Position numbers and translations under genes: made by a program
In this document: in pieces, positions 53,331 through 63,426 of the stretch
How positions within the stretch are numbered: position 1 is the stretch's first letter
Layout of the letters: each line of letters opens with the position of its first letter
Source: Ornithinimicrobium avium
Lineage (GTDB): Bacteria > Actinomycetota > Actinomycetes > Actinomycetales > Dermatophilaceae
Reading direction: 5' to 3'
Assembly (NCBI RefSeq): GCF_003351765.1
Contig: NZ_CP031229.1
Location: forward strand, 2,604,001 to 2,668,000
DNA: 64,000 bases
Notes under the pieces: generated by a model
What the model was told of the DNA's origin: nothing
Databases searched by the model: none
What the model saw: only the letters and a program-made list of their open reading frames with translations

Positions 53331-53753
53331 TCAGTCTTGTCGGTGAGCGCGGCTCACCGGTGCGTGTGTCGGCGCCGCGCCCGGAGGCTGGGTTCCGACA
53401 TGGTCGTGGGTATGGGGTGCACCGGGGTCCGGCGCCCGGCCCCCCCGGCGTGGGGGCACGTGGTCGACACCGCCCCGGGCGAAGGGGTTGCAGCGCAGCA
53501 GCCTCAGCACCACCAGCCAAGTGCCCCGCAGCGGACCGTGCCGCTCGAGCGCGGTCACGGCGTAGGCGGAGCAGGACGGGTAGTAGCGGCACACCGGCCC
53601 CAGCAGGGGGGAGATCGTCCGCTGGTAGAGCTGCACGAGCCAGACGAGGGGAAGCGCGAGCACGCTGCGCCGCTCTCCGTCCGGCACGCCGCCACGGTGG
53701 ACGTCGCGCATGAGTCCCTCCTCGGCCCGGCCCTGTCCGCGCGGGGCGCTCAC
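53331..53753 (-). CDS. yidD: Membrane protein insertion efficiency factor YidD
   Basis: 140 residues by the GTG at 53753; the conserved YidD core begins near residue 30 with VWLVQLYQRTISPLLGPVCR and includes YYPSCSAYAVTALERHG and RLLRCNPFARGGVDHVP, with three cysteines. The tail after the core is Pro/His-rich. The GTG overlaps the rnpA stop by GTGA; an ATG at 53711 is an alternative that would drop a non-conserved N-terminus. Confidence 0.93.
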   Translation of the reverse strand: MSAPRGQGRAEEGLMRDVHRGGVPDGERRSVLALPLVWLVQLYQRTISPLLGPVCRYYPSCSAYAVTALERHGPLRGTWLVVLRLLRCNPFARGGVDHVPPRRGGRAPDPGAPHTHDHVGTQPPGAAPTHAPVSRAHRQD

Positions 53754-54154
53754 CGGGACACCCCCACCGGTGGCAGGGCCCGCTCCAGAGCCTCGTCCAG
53801 AGCCGTTCCCAGCTCGGCAGAGCTCGCCGTCGCCGCGGCTGCCAGCGCCCGGACCACCACGTCCGTCCCGGCCGGCAGCAGGGTCAGCCGCTGGGCGACC
53901 AGCGCCCGCAGCCGACGCAGGACGCGGTGCCGGACCACCGAGTTGCCCACGGCTTTGGACACCACGAAGCCCACGCGCGGCGGGCGCGTGGGCAGGGACG
54001 TGGGCTCGGCCGGTGCGGAGGCTTCCGCGTCCGGCACCGAGACGTGCACGACGAGGAGGTCCGTGCCGGCCCGACGACGGCGCCGCCGGGCCTGGCCGCG
54101 CAGCACGGCGCGGTAGTCGGCCGGGCTCGTCAGTCGGTGTCGACGCGGGAGCAT
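53750..54154 (-). CDS. rnpA: Ribonuclease P protein component
   Basis: 134 residues. Basic protein starting MLPRRHRLTSPADYRAV with the RNR-like motif region RVGFVVSKAVGNSVVRHRVLRRLRAL, the family signature. A short insert (PDAEASAPAEPTS) lies before it. The RNA subunit gene is not in the window. 24 bp after rpmH, and overlaps yidD. Confidence 0.96.
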   Translation of the reverse strand: MLPRRHRLTSPADYRAVLRGQARRRRRRAGTDLLVVHVSVPDAEASAPAEPTSLPTRPPRVGFVVSKAVGNSVVRHRVLRRLRALVAQRLTLLPAGTDVVVRALAAAATASSAELGTALDEALERALPPVGVSR

Positions 54155-54178
54155 GCGGCAGCCGGAAGCGGCCGACGC

Positions 54179-54316
54179 TCAGGCGGACAACGCGGAGCGG
54201 CCCTTGCGGCGGCGGGCGGCCAGGATGGCGCGGCCCGCGCGGGTGCGCATGCGCAGACGGAAACCGTGCTTGCGGGCCCGACGGCGGTTGTTCGGCTGGA
54301 AGGTGCGCTTGCTCAT
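54179..54316 (-). CDS. rpmH: 50S ribosomal protein L34
   Basis: 45 residues, MSKRTFQPNNRRRARKHGFR then a basic C-terminus ending RSALSA. ATG at 54316. First gene of the leftward block, divergent from dnaA; the classic rpmH-dnaA junction at bacterial origins. Confidence 0.97.
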   Translation of the reverse strand: MSKRTFQPNNRRRARKHGFRLRMRTRAGRAILAARRRKGRSALSA

Positions 54317-54793
54317 GTGCGGTGCTCCGGTGACGGGGACCGCCCAGGAGCGGTCCGTGGATCAGGGTCGGCCGCCCTTTCCCTCACGGGTCGGGCGCCG
54401 GTGCGCGTCCCCGGCCGCCAACGAAAGCCCACACGCAGGACGTAGCGGCAGACCGTTACAGAAGGAGCGGTCCACCACGGTCACGCGTGGGCAGGCGAAA
54501 GCGGCCGAGGATGGCCTCGTGCAACGGTACGGGAGGCCCTCGCCCGGGTCAAACCGCGGCCCCCTGCCCGAGCGCCTGGCGGCGAACCGACCATGATCGG
54601 CGACGTGGCCGCTGGGACGGGCGCGACACGCCGACGACGCCGGATTGCTCCGCTTCAGCACTTGCCCGAGCGGCGCCCATGCTGTTAGCGTCGGGCTCTC
54701 CCGGCGGTTGTCCACCGCTCCGTCCACAGGTTGTGGATAATCCTGTGGACAGGATTCTGGACCATGTCGACGTTACAAGGGGATGACCACGCA
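54317..54793. other. rpmH-dnaA intergenic region (left part of the origin)
   Basis: 477 bp without a gene. It contains leader and promoter DNA for rpmH on the left. Further right are a possible dnaA promoter TTGCCC (54662-54667), 18 bp, TAGCGT (54686-54691), and then the 12-bp-spaced DnaA box array 54708-54752 just before the dnaA start. Short in-frame peptides here are not convincing genes. Confidence 0.75.
54708..54752. promoter_or_regulatory. Array of four DnaA boxes in 12-bp register before dnaA
   Basis: TTGTCCACC 54708-54716 (+), CCGTCCACA 54720-54728 (+), TTATCCACA on the other strand at 54732-54740, CTGTCCACA on the other strand at 54744-54752. Each starts exactly 12 bp after the previous, two forward then two reverse. 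The third is the E. coli consensus. Location between the probable promoter and the start suggests dnaA autoregulation, and possibly origin function. Confidence 0.88.
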
Positions 54794-56254
54794 GTGACGC
54801 ACGATCCGTCCCCGGCAGAGTCCGACGCGGTGTGGCAGCGGGTCGTCGCAGAGCTGGAGGGTCAGGGGGTCACGGCCCGGGACCGGGCGTTCCTGCGGCT
54901 CACCAGGCTGATCGGCCTGCTGGACGGCACCGCGCTGCTGGCCGTGCCCTACCAGCACACCAAGGACACGCTGGAGACGACCCTGCGCCCGCCGATCGTC
55001 ACGGCGCTCGCCGGGGAGCTGGGTCACGACGTCCGTCTGGCGATCACCGTGGACGAGTCGCTGCGCCAGGAGGTGGAGGCGCAGGACGAGGCCGCCCCTG
55101 CCACGGACGGCACGCCCGAGGGTGGCGCCACGCCATACCCCGCGCAGGAGCCGGCGGCCGCGACGACGGCACCGGCGGTGCCCAGGCGCGCGGCGGCCAC
55201 CCAGGGCACCGGCCCGGACGAGGCGCGGCTGAACCCGAAGTACTCCTTCGACACCTTCGTGTCCGGCTCGTCCAACCGGTTCGCGCACGCCGCCTCGCTC
55301 GCGGTCGCGGAGTCGCCGGCGCGGGCCTACAACCCGCTGTTCATCTACGGCGAGTCGGGACTGGGCAAGACCCACCTGCTGCACGCGATCGGGCACTACG
55401 CCCGCAGCCTCTACCCGGGGGTGCGGGTGCGCTACGTGAACTCGGAGGAGTTCACCAACGACTTCATCAACTCGATCCGCAACCAGGAGGCGGGCGCGTT
55501 CCAGCGGCGCTACCGCAACGTCGACTTCCTGCTCATCGACGACATCCAGTTCATGCAGGGCAAGGAGCAGACGGTCGAGGAGTTCTTCCACACCTTCAAC
55601 ACGCTGCACAACAGCGAGAAGCAGGTCGTGATCACCTCCGACCAGCCGCCCAAGCGGCTCTCCGGCTTCGCCGAGCGGATGCGCAGCAGGTTCGAGTGGG
55701 GGCTGCTCACGGACGTCCAGCCGCCCGACCTGGAGACGCGCATCGCCATCCTGCGCAAGAAGGCGGCCCAGGAGGGGATGAACACCCCCGACGAGGTGCT
55801 CGAGCTCATCGCCTCGAGGATCACCACCAACATCCGTGAGCTGGAGGGGGCGCTCATCCGGGTGACGGCCTTCGCCTCGCTGTCCTCCGAGCCGCTGACG
55901 GCCGAGCTGGCCGCGCACGTGCTCAAGGACATCATCCCCAGCGGCGAGGCGGCGGCGATCGGCGTGCCGACGATCATGGCCGAGGTCTCCGACTACTTCC
56001 AGATCAGCATCGAGGAGCTGTGCGGCACGTCGCGCTCCCGCTCGCTGGTGAACGCCCGCCAGATCGCGATGTACCTGTGCCGCGAGCTGACCGAGCTCTC
56101 GCTGCCCAAGATCGGCCAGCACTTCGGCGGCCGCGACCACACCACGGTCATGCACGCCGAGCGCAAGATCCGCCAGCTCATGGGCGAGCGCCGCGCCCTC
56201 TACGACCAGATCACCGACCTGACCGGCATCATCCGCAAGGCGTCGGCCCGCTAG
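54794..56254 (+). CDS. dnaA: Chromosomal replication initiator DnaA
   Basis: 486 residues from GTG at 54794; an in-frame ATG at 54764 would add 10 residues and cannot be excluded. Domain I is the N-terminal ~85 residues, then a Pro/Ala-rich domain II of about 65. The AAA+ domain has Walker A GESGLGKTHLL and Walker B FLLIDDIQFMQGKE. The C-terminal DNA-binding domain has CRELTELSLPKIGQHFGGRDHTTVMH (the DnaA signature, split here as TELSLPKIGQHFGGRDHTTV). The short domain II contrasts with Streptomyces DnaA, which carries a long one. Binds the boxes before and after the gene. Confidence 0.97.
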   Translation: MTHDPSPAESDAVWQRVVAELEGQGVTARDRAFLRLTRLIGLLDGTALLAVPYQHTKDTLETTLRPPIVTALAGELGHDVRLAITVDESLRQEVEAQDEAAPATDGTPEGGATPYPAQEPAAATTAPAVPRRAAATQGTGPDEARLNPKYSFDTFVSGSSNRFAHAASLAVAESPARAYNPLFIYGESGLGKTHLLHAIGHYARSLYPGVRVRYVNSEEFTNDFINSIRNQEAGAFQRRYRNVDFLLIDDIQFMQGKEQTVEEFFHTFNTLHNSEKQVVITSDQPPKRLSGFAERMRSRFEWGLLTDVQPPDLETRIAILRKKAAQEGMNTPDEVLELIASRITTNIRELEGALIRVTAFASLSSEPLTAELAAHVLKDIIPSGEAAAIGVPTIMAEVSDYFQISIEELCGTSRSRSLVNARQIAMYLCRELTELSLPKIGQHFGGRDHTTVMHAERKIRQLMGERRALYDQITDLTGIIRKASAR

Positions 56255-56838
56255 GAGCCTCGGGCGCTGCAGTTCCCACCGACTGTCCACAGCCTGTGGA
56301 CGAACCTGTGCGTCGTGACCCACCGTTCACCCCCGTCACACCTGCCCCTCGTCCCGGCGTCGACGGCACGCTGCCCGGTTGTGCACAGCCTGTGGACCAC
56401 GTGGGGAGGAGGCCGCACCGAGCTGGGGACCGCCGGCGCAGGTCGTGGGACGGCCTGTGGACGACGGATGTCCGTCCACACCCGCAGGGAGGTCGTGCCC
56501 AGCCCGGTCCACCCGGTGCGCACAGGGTCAGCACCCGCTCGATCCCCGCTCCGACCTGCGCGGACGTGGTCCCGGACCGGCGTCGTCCACAGTGTCCACA
56601 GGCCCGACGACAACGACGAGATCCATCACCATAGGAACCTCCTCCCCCGTCCCTGCTGGGCCTGGTCCGGGGGTGCGGGGACCGGGCATGGCACAGTGGG
56701 ATCCACGCAGAACCACCAGATCCGGGGCGCGATGGACTGGCGGCGTGAAGTCGTGACATGCTGCACATCCGCGCGTCGCCCCCTGCGGTGACTGCCGCGC
56801 CTGTTGTCGTCGTCTCATCAGCCGAGGGGCCGAGTGTC
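56255..56838. other. dnaA-dnaN intergenic region, probable oriC
   Basis: 584 bp without a gene. DnaA-box-like 9-mers: CTGTCCACA 56283-56291; inverted TCGTCCACA 56295-56303; TTGTGCACA 56379-56387; inverted TGGTCCACA 56391-56399; inverted TCGTCCACA 56456-56464; CCGTCCACA 56472-56480; TCGTCCACA 56583-56591; GTGTCCACA 56592-56600. The first two pairs are again exactly 12 bp apart in head-to-head orientation. There is a slightly AT-richer patch near 56610-56640. Right end carries the dnaN ribosome site. Confidence 0.85.
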
Positions 56839-57972
56839 GTGAAGTTCCGTGTCGAGCGCGATGTCCTGTCCGAGGCCGTGGCCTGGGTGGTCCGCGGACT
56901 CAGCAACCGTCCGCCCGTGCCGGTGCTGGCCGGGGTCCTGCTCACCGCCGACGAGGTCGGGACGCTGACGCTGTCGGCGTACGACTACGAGGTGTCCGCG
57001 ACGGTCACCGTCGAGGCCGAGGTGAGCGAGGGCGGCCAGGTGCTCGTGCTCGGCAAGCTGCTCGCCGACATCTCCCGCAACCTGCCCGACCGTCCGGTCG
57101 AGGTCGCCACCGACGGCGCCAAGGTCCAGCTCACCTGCGGGTCCAGCCGGTTCGCGCTCATCCAGATGCCGGTCGCGGACTACCCCCAGCTGCCCACCCA
57201 GGCCGACGCCAGCGGCAGCATGCCCGGTGACGCGTTCACCCAGGCGGTCCACCAGGTCTCCATCGCCGCCGACCGCGGCGACACCCTGCCGATCCTCACC
57301 GGCGTCCGTGTCGAGATCGAGGGCGAGAAGGTCACCATGCTGGCCACCGATCGCTACCGCCTGGCGCTGCGCGAGCTGACCTGGAGCCCCTCGGCCCCGG
57401 ACGCCAGCTACGTCTGCCTGGTGCCGGCCCGCACCCTGTCCGAGACCGCCAAGGCGTTGGGCGCCTCGGCCAGCGTCGACGTGGCCTTCGGCGACGCCCA
57501 GCGCTCCGACGGGCTGGTCGGCTTCGAGGCCGGCCGGCGACGCACGACCACGCGGCTGCTCGACGGCGAGTACCCCAAGGTCACCTCGATCTTCCCCTCC
57601 TCGGTGGACACCGTGGCGGTCGTGGACACGCAGGCGTTCATCGAGGCGGTCCGGCGGGTGGCGCTGGTGGCCGAGCGCAACACCCCGATCCGGCTGCGGT
57701 TCACCGACGGCCAGCTGACCATCGAGGCGGGCAGCGGCGACGACGCCCAGGGCAGCGAGGCGGTCGAGGCCTCGCTCACCGGGCCGGAGATCGAGATCGC
57801 CTTCAACCCCCAGTTCCTGCTGGACGGCCTCGGGGTGCTCAACGCCCCCCTGGCCAGGCTGGGCTTCACCCAGCCCTCGCGTCCGGCGGTGCTGTCGGGG
57901 CAGGCCGAGATCGACGGGGAGCCCGACGAGTCCTACCGTTACGTCTTGATGCCGGTGCGCTTCGCCGGCTGA
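56839..57972 (+). CDS. dnaN: DNA polymerase III beta sliding clamp
   Basis: 377 residues from GTG 56839 (VKFRVERDVLSEAVAWVVRGL). Three clamp domains; conserved RRVALVAERNTPIRLRF and the C-terminal YVLMPVRFAG that contacts partner proteins. Earlier in-frame starts would give a non-conserved leader, so the GTG after GAGGGG is chosen. Processivity factor for the replicative polymerase. Confidence 0.97.
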   Translation: MKFRVERDVLSEAVAWVVRGLSNRPPVPVLAGVLLTADEVGTLTLSAYDYEVSATVTVEAEVSEGGQVLVLGKLLADISRNLPDRPVEVATDGAKVQLTCGSSRFALIQMPVADYPQLPTQADASGSMPGDAFTQAVHQVSIAADRGDTLPILTGVRVEIEGEKVTMLATDRYRLALRELTWSPSAPDASYVCLVPARTLSETAKALGASASVDVAFGDAQRSDGLVGFEAGRRRTTTRLLDGEYPKVTSIFPSSVDTVAVVDTQAFIEAVRRVALVAERNTPIRLRFTDGQLTIEAGSGDDAQGSEAVEASLTGPEIEIAFNPQFLLDGLGVLNAPLARLGFTQPSRPAVLSGQAEIDGEPDESYRYVLMPVRFAG

Positions 57973-58024
57973 GCGCGGAGCGGCCCCGGCAGACCACCTA
58001 GTCCGCCAACCACGAGGAGAAGCG

Positions 58025-59107
58025 ATGAAGATCGGGATGATCGGCCTGGGCAAGATGGGCGGCAACATGCGCGACCGGCTGCGCAAGGCCGGTCACGAGG
58101 TCTTCGGTTTCGACCTGGACGAGAGCCTGCGGGACGTGCACACGCTCGAGGAGCTGGTGCAGGCCCTGGACGCGCCCCGCGTGGTGTGGGTGATGGTCCC
58201 GCACGGCAAACCGACCCGCAGCACGGTGGAGCAGCTCGGGGAGCTGCTCTCCGAGGGAGACCTGATCATCGAGGGCGGCAACAGCAAGTTCACCGAGGAC
58301 ATCGAGCTGGACGAGCTCATGTCCGCCAAGGGCATCGGCTACGTCGACTGCGGAGTCTCCGGGGGGATCTGGGGGCTGGAGAACGGCTACGGCCTGATGT
58401 GCGGCGGCCGCGCGGAGCACGTCGAGATGGCGATGCCCGTCTTCGACGCGCTCCGACCCGAAGGTCCGCGCGAGGAGGGCTTCGTGCACGCGGGGGACGT
58501 GGGCGCCGGCCACTACGCCAAGATGGTGCACAACGGCATCGAGTACGGCCTGATGGCCGCCTACGCCGAGGGCTACGAGCTGCTCACCGCCAAGGACTTC
58601 GTCAAGGACGTCCAGGGCTGCTTCCAGGCCTGGAGCCGCGGTACCGTGGTGCGCTCGTGGCTGCTCGACCTGGCGGTCAAGGCGCTGGAGGAGACTCCTG
58701 AGCTCAAGGGCGTCAGCGAGTACACCACCGACTCCGGCGAGGGCCGCTGGACGGTCCAGGAGGCCATCGAGATGGCCGTGCCGATGCCGGTCATCAGCTC
58801 GGCGCTCTTCGCCCGCTTCGCCTCGCGCCAGGAGAACTCCCCCGCCATGCAGATGGTCGCCGCGCTGCGCGGCCAGTTCGGCGGCCACGCGGTCAAGATG
58901 CTCGACGACGAGAAGAGCAAGGACGAGGGCCAGGTGGAGGTCCACGGCGGCGCCGAGCCCAAGGCGCAGGAGGCCGGCGAGCAGCGGCCGGGCGCCGAGA
59001 ACGCCGAGCCGTCCTCGGGAGCGGAGACCGCCGGGCCGTCCTCGGGCACCGGCACCACCGAGCACGCCGACGGACCGACCTCGGGCAGCGGCGACACCGA
59101 CCGGTGA
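58025..59107 (+). CDS. gnd: 6-phosphogluconate dehydrogenase (short, YqeC type)
   Basis: 360 residues. NAD(P) motif GLGKMGGNM, IEGGNSKFTED, CGVSGGIWGLENGYGLM, catalytic Lys in HYAKMVHNGIEYGLM. About 300 residues of enzyme, then a 55-residue acidic low-complexity tail with two EPSSG/GPSSG repeats that is not expected. Oxidatively decarboxylates 6-phosphogluconate to ribulose-5-phosphate. GAGGAG 5 nt before the ATG. Inserted between dnaN and recF as in Streptomyces. Confidence 0.94.
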   Translation: MKIGMIGLGKMGGNMRDRLRKAGHEVFGFDLDESLRDVHTLEELVQALDAPRVVWVMVPHGKPTRSTVEQLGELLSEGDLIIEGGNSKFTEDIELDELMSAKGIGYVDCGVSGGIWGLENGYGLMCGGRAEHVEMAMPVFDALRPEGPREEGFVHAGDVGAGHYAKMVHNGIEYGLMAAYAEGYELLTAKDFVKDVQGCFQAWSRGTVVRSWLLDLAVKALEETPELKGVSEYTTDSGEGRWTVQEAIEMAVPMPVISSALFARFASRQENSPAMQMVAALRGQFGGHAVKMLDDEKSKDEGQVEVHGGAEPKAQEAGEQRPGAENAEPSSGAETAGPSSGTGTTEHADGPTSGSGDTDR

Positions 59108-59156
59108 ACCCCGGGCGTCCGGCCGGCGCCCGGGCACGGGCAGCCCGGCCGTCCCC

Positions 59157-60422
59157 GTGCACCTGAGCAGGCTGGCCCTGACCGACTTCCGCAGCTATCC
59201 GGCCGCGGACGTCGAGCTCGCCCCTGGGGTCACCGTGCTGCTCGGGCGCAACGGGCAGGGCAAGACCAACCTCGTCGAGGCCGCCGGGTATGTGGCCACG
59301 CTCGCCTCCCACCGCGTCGCCCAGGATGCTCCTCTGGTCCGGGCCGGTGCGCAGAGCGCCGTGGTGCGGGCGACGGTCGTGCGCGAGGGCCGGGAGTCGC
59401 TGGTCGAGCTGGAGGTGGTGCCGGGCCGGGCCAACAAGGCCCGCCTCAACCGCTCCCCGGTCGCGCGGCAGCGCGACGTCCTGGGAACCCTGCGCACCGT
59501 CCTCTTCGCGCCGGAGGACCTGGCGCTGGTCAAGGGCGACCCCGCCGAGCGGCGCCGGATGCTCGACGACCTGCTCGTCGCCCGGCAGCCACGGTGGGCC
59601 GGCGTGCGGTCGGACTACGACCGGGCGCTGCGGCAGCGCAACGCCCTGCTGCGCTCGGGGGCGTCGCTGTGGCGCGAGCCGGGGCGCGGCCGTCGGGGCG
59701 GGGGTCCCCGGCTGGCCCCCGGGGAGGACCTGGAGCAGGCGCGCGCCTCGGCCCTGGCCACGCTCACGGTCTTCGACACCCACCTGGCCCAGATCGGGGG
59801 CGCCCTGATCTACGCGCGCCTGCGGCTGCTGCGCGACCTGCGCCCCTACCTCGCGCAGTCCTACCGCACGATCAGCGACAGCCAGACCGCCGCGGACGCG
59901 GCATACCGCAGCTCGCTGGCCGCCGGCACCCGCGCGGCCGAGCGGATCGAGGCGGGCGAGGTGCCCGAGCAGGAGGAGGTGGTGCAGGCGGTCCTGGACA
60001 CGATCGAGCAGGTGCGTTCCCAGGAGCAGGAGCGCGGCGTCTCGCTGGTCGGGCCGCACCGTGACGAGGTGGTGCTCACGCTGGGCGACCTGCCGGCCAA
60101 GGGCTACGCCTCGCACGGCGAGTCCTGGAGCCTGGCGCTGTCCCTGCGGCTGGCCGGGTTCTCGCTGCTGCGTCACGACCTGGGGACCGACCCGGTGCTC
60201 GTCCTGGACGACGTCTTCGCCGAGCTGGACGTGGGACGTCGCGAGCGGCTGGTCGACCTAGTCGCCGACTGCGAGCAGGTGCTGGTGACCGCCGCGGTGG
60301 CCGACGACGTGCCGGACCGCCTGCTCGACGGGCCTGGTGGAGGACCGCGCGGGCGGGTGCTCGACGTGGTGCTCGGAGCGGTGACGCCGCGGGCCGCGTC
60401 CGACGACGGGACCGAACCGTGA
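59157..60422 (+). CDS. recF: DNA replication and repair protein RecF
   Basis: 421 residues. SMC-like ATPase: Walker A GRNGQGKTNLVEA, signature region SLALSLRLAGFSLL, Walker B VLVLDDVFAELD, and GPHRDEVVLTLGDLPAKGYASHGE. GTG start at 59157. Loads RecA on gapped DNA. Overlaps dciA by GTGA. Confidence 0.96.
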   Translation: MHLSRLALTDFRSYPAADVELAPGVTVLLGRNGQGKTNLVEAAGYVATLASHRVAQDAPLVRAGAQSAVVRATVVREGRESLVELEVVPGRANKARLNRSPVARQRDVLGTLRTVLFAPEDLALVKGDPAERRRMLDDLLVARQPRWAGVRSDYDRALRQRNALLRSGASLWREPGRGRRGGGPRLAPGEDLEQARASALATLTVFDTHLAQIGGALIYARLRLLRDLRPYLAQSYRTISDSQTAADAAYRSSLAAGTRAAERIEAGEVPEQEEVVQAVLDTIEQVRSQEQERGVSLVGPHRDEVVLTLGDLPAKGYASHGESWSLALSLRLAGFSLLRHDLGTDPVLVLDDVFAELDVGRRERLVDLVADCEQVLVTAAVADDVPDRLLDGPGGGPRGRVLDVVLGAVTPRAASDDGTEP

Positions 60423-61006
60423 ACGGGCAGCCCCCCGACGTCCCGGCCGCCGGTGCTGCGGACCCGGCCCCGCAGGTTCCTCAGCCCGGGGCGGAGGGGA
60501 CGAAGGCCGAGCTGGACCCGCTGCACGCGGCGCACGACGCCCTGGCCAGGGCCCGCCGCAACGCGCGGGCCAAGGGGCTGCGCCCGGGCTCGCCCGCCGG
60601 CGCCGGCCGGCGCCGCGCCGCGGGGCAGGCCCCGCCCAAGGAGGGCGACAAGCGTGATCCGCACCCGGTCGGGGCCGAGATCGAGCGCCTCGTCGCCAGC
60701 CGTGGCTGGGACGCGGACGTCCAGGTGGGCTCCGTCGTGGGCCGGTGGCCCCAGATCGTGGGGGCGCAGGTCGCCGCCAACGTCGAGGTGGTCGCCTTCG
60801 AGAGCACGGTCCTGACCGTGCGGGCGGTGAGCACCGCCTGGGCGACGCAGATGCGGCTGCTCCTGTCCAGCGTGCTGGCCAGGATCGAGACCGAGGTGGG
60901 GGCCGGCGTCGTCACCGAGATCGTGGTCCGCGGCCCCGGTGGTCCGTCCTGGCGCAAGGGGCCGCTGTCGGCGGGCGGACGCGGTCCGCGGGACACCTAC
61001 GGCTGA
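60419..61006 (+). CDS. dciA: DciA-type helicase loader (DUF721)
   Basis: 195 residues. An Arg/Ala-rich disordered N-terminus of about 85 residues, then the DUF721 domain with VGSVVGRWPQIVGAQVAANV, LTVRAVSTAWATQMRLL and a C-terminal EIVVRGP. DciA replaces DnaC/DnaI as loader of the DnaB helicase in bacteria lacking those. GTG at 60419 overlaps the recF stop. Confidence 0.92.
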   Translation: MNGQPPDVPAAGAADPAPQVPQPGAEGTKAELDPLHAAHDALARARRNARAKGLRPGSPAGAGRRRAAGQAPPKEGDKRDPHPVGAEIERLVASRGWDADVQVGSVVGRWPQIVGAQVAANVEVVAFESTVLTVRAVSTAWATQMRLLLSSVLARIETEVGAGVVTEIVVRGPGGPSWRKGPLSAGGRGPRDTYG

Positions 61007-61190
61007 TCCGTGCGGGTCCGGCGGCCGTCCCGGTCCGGCCACCGTCCGCCGACGCGCCTGGACCGCCGTCTGGGCCGCTGAGGGGGTAGGAGACGTGTCG
61101 GGGGTGGGTCGTCGGCACGTCCTGCGGCCAGATCGGCGAAGAATGCCCTCAGAACGCCTGTGGATGACCGGTTCGGGCCCGCGGAACGGG

Positions 61191-61196
61191 TAAGAT
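61191..61196 (+). promoter_or_regulatory. Candidate gyrB -10 box
   Basis: TAAGAT 55 bp before the gyrB GTG, in the 245-bp gap after dciA, which suits a separate promoter for gyrBA. No clear -35 is seen. A single DnaA-box-like TCATCCACA lies on the other strand at 61159-61167. The rest of the gap shows nothing I recognise. Confidence 0.4.
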
Positions 61197-61251
61197 CGGG
61201 ATGTTGTCCGTCGACGGTCGCCGTCGACACGTCCCCTACCCGAGGAGCACC

Positions 61252-63351
<2,100 letters not shown>

Positions 63352-63426
63352 GCGCGCCGGGCGGCGGGACGAGGCCGCCGCGCCTGCACCGCATACCTGA
63401 CCTGAACACGACCGACCGAGGGAACG

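Noticed and set aside
54362..54730. Short open frames between rpmH and dnaA as small genes
   Set aside because: No ribosome site, no conservation signal, and the region is explained by promoter and origin DNA.
56255..56838. Repeated TGTGGAC/GTCCACA words as a CRISPR array
   Set aside because: Repeats are 9-mers with irregular spacing and both orientations, typical of DnaA boxes; no cas genes are in the window.
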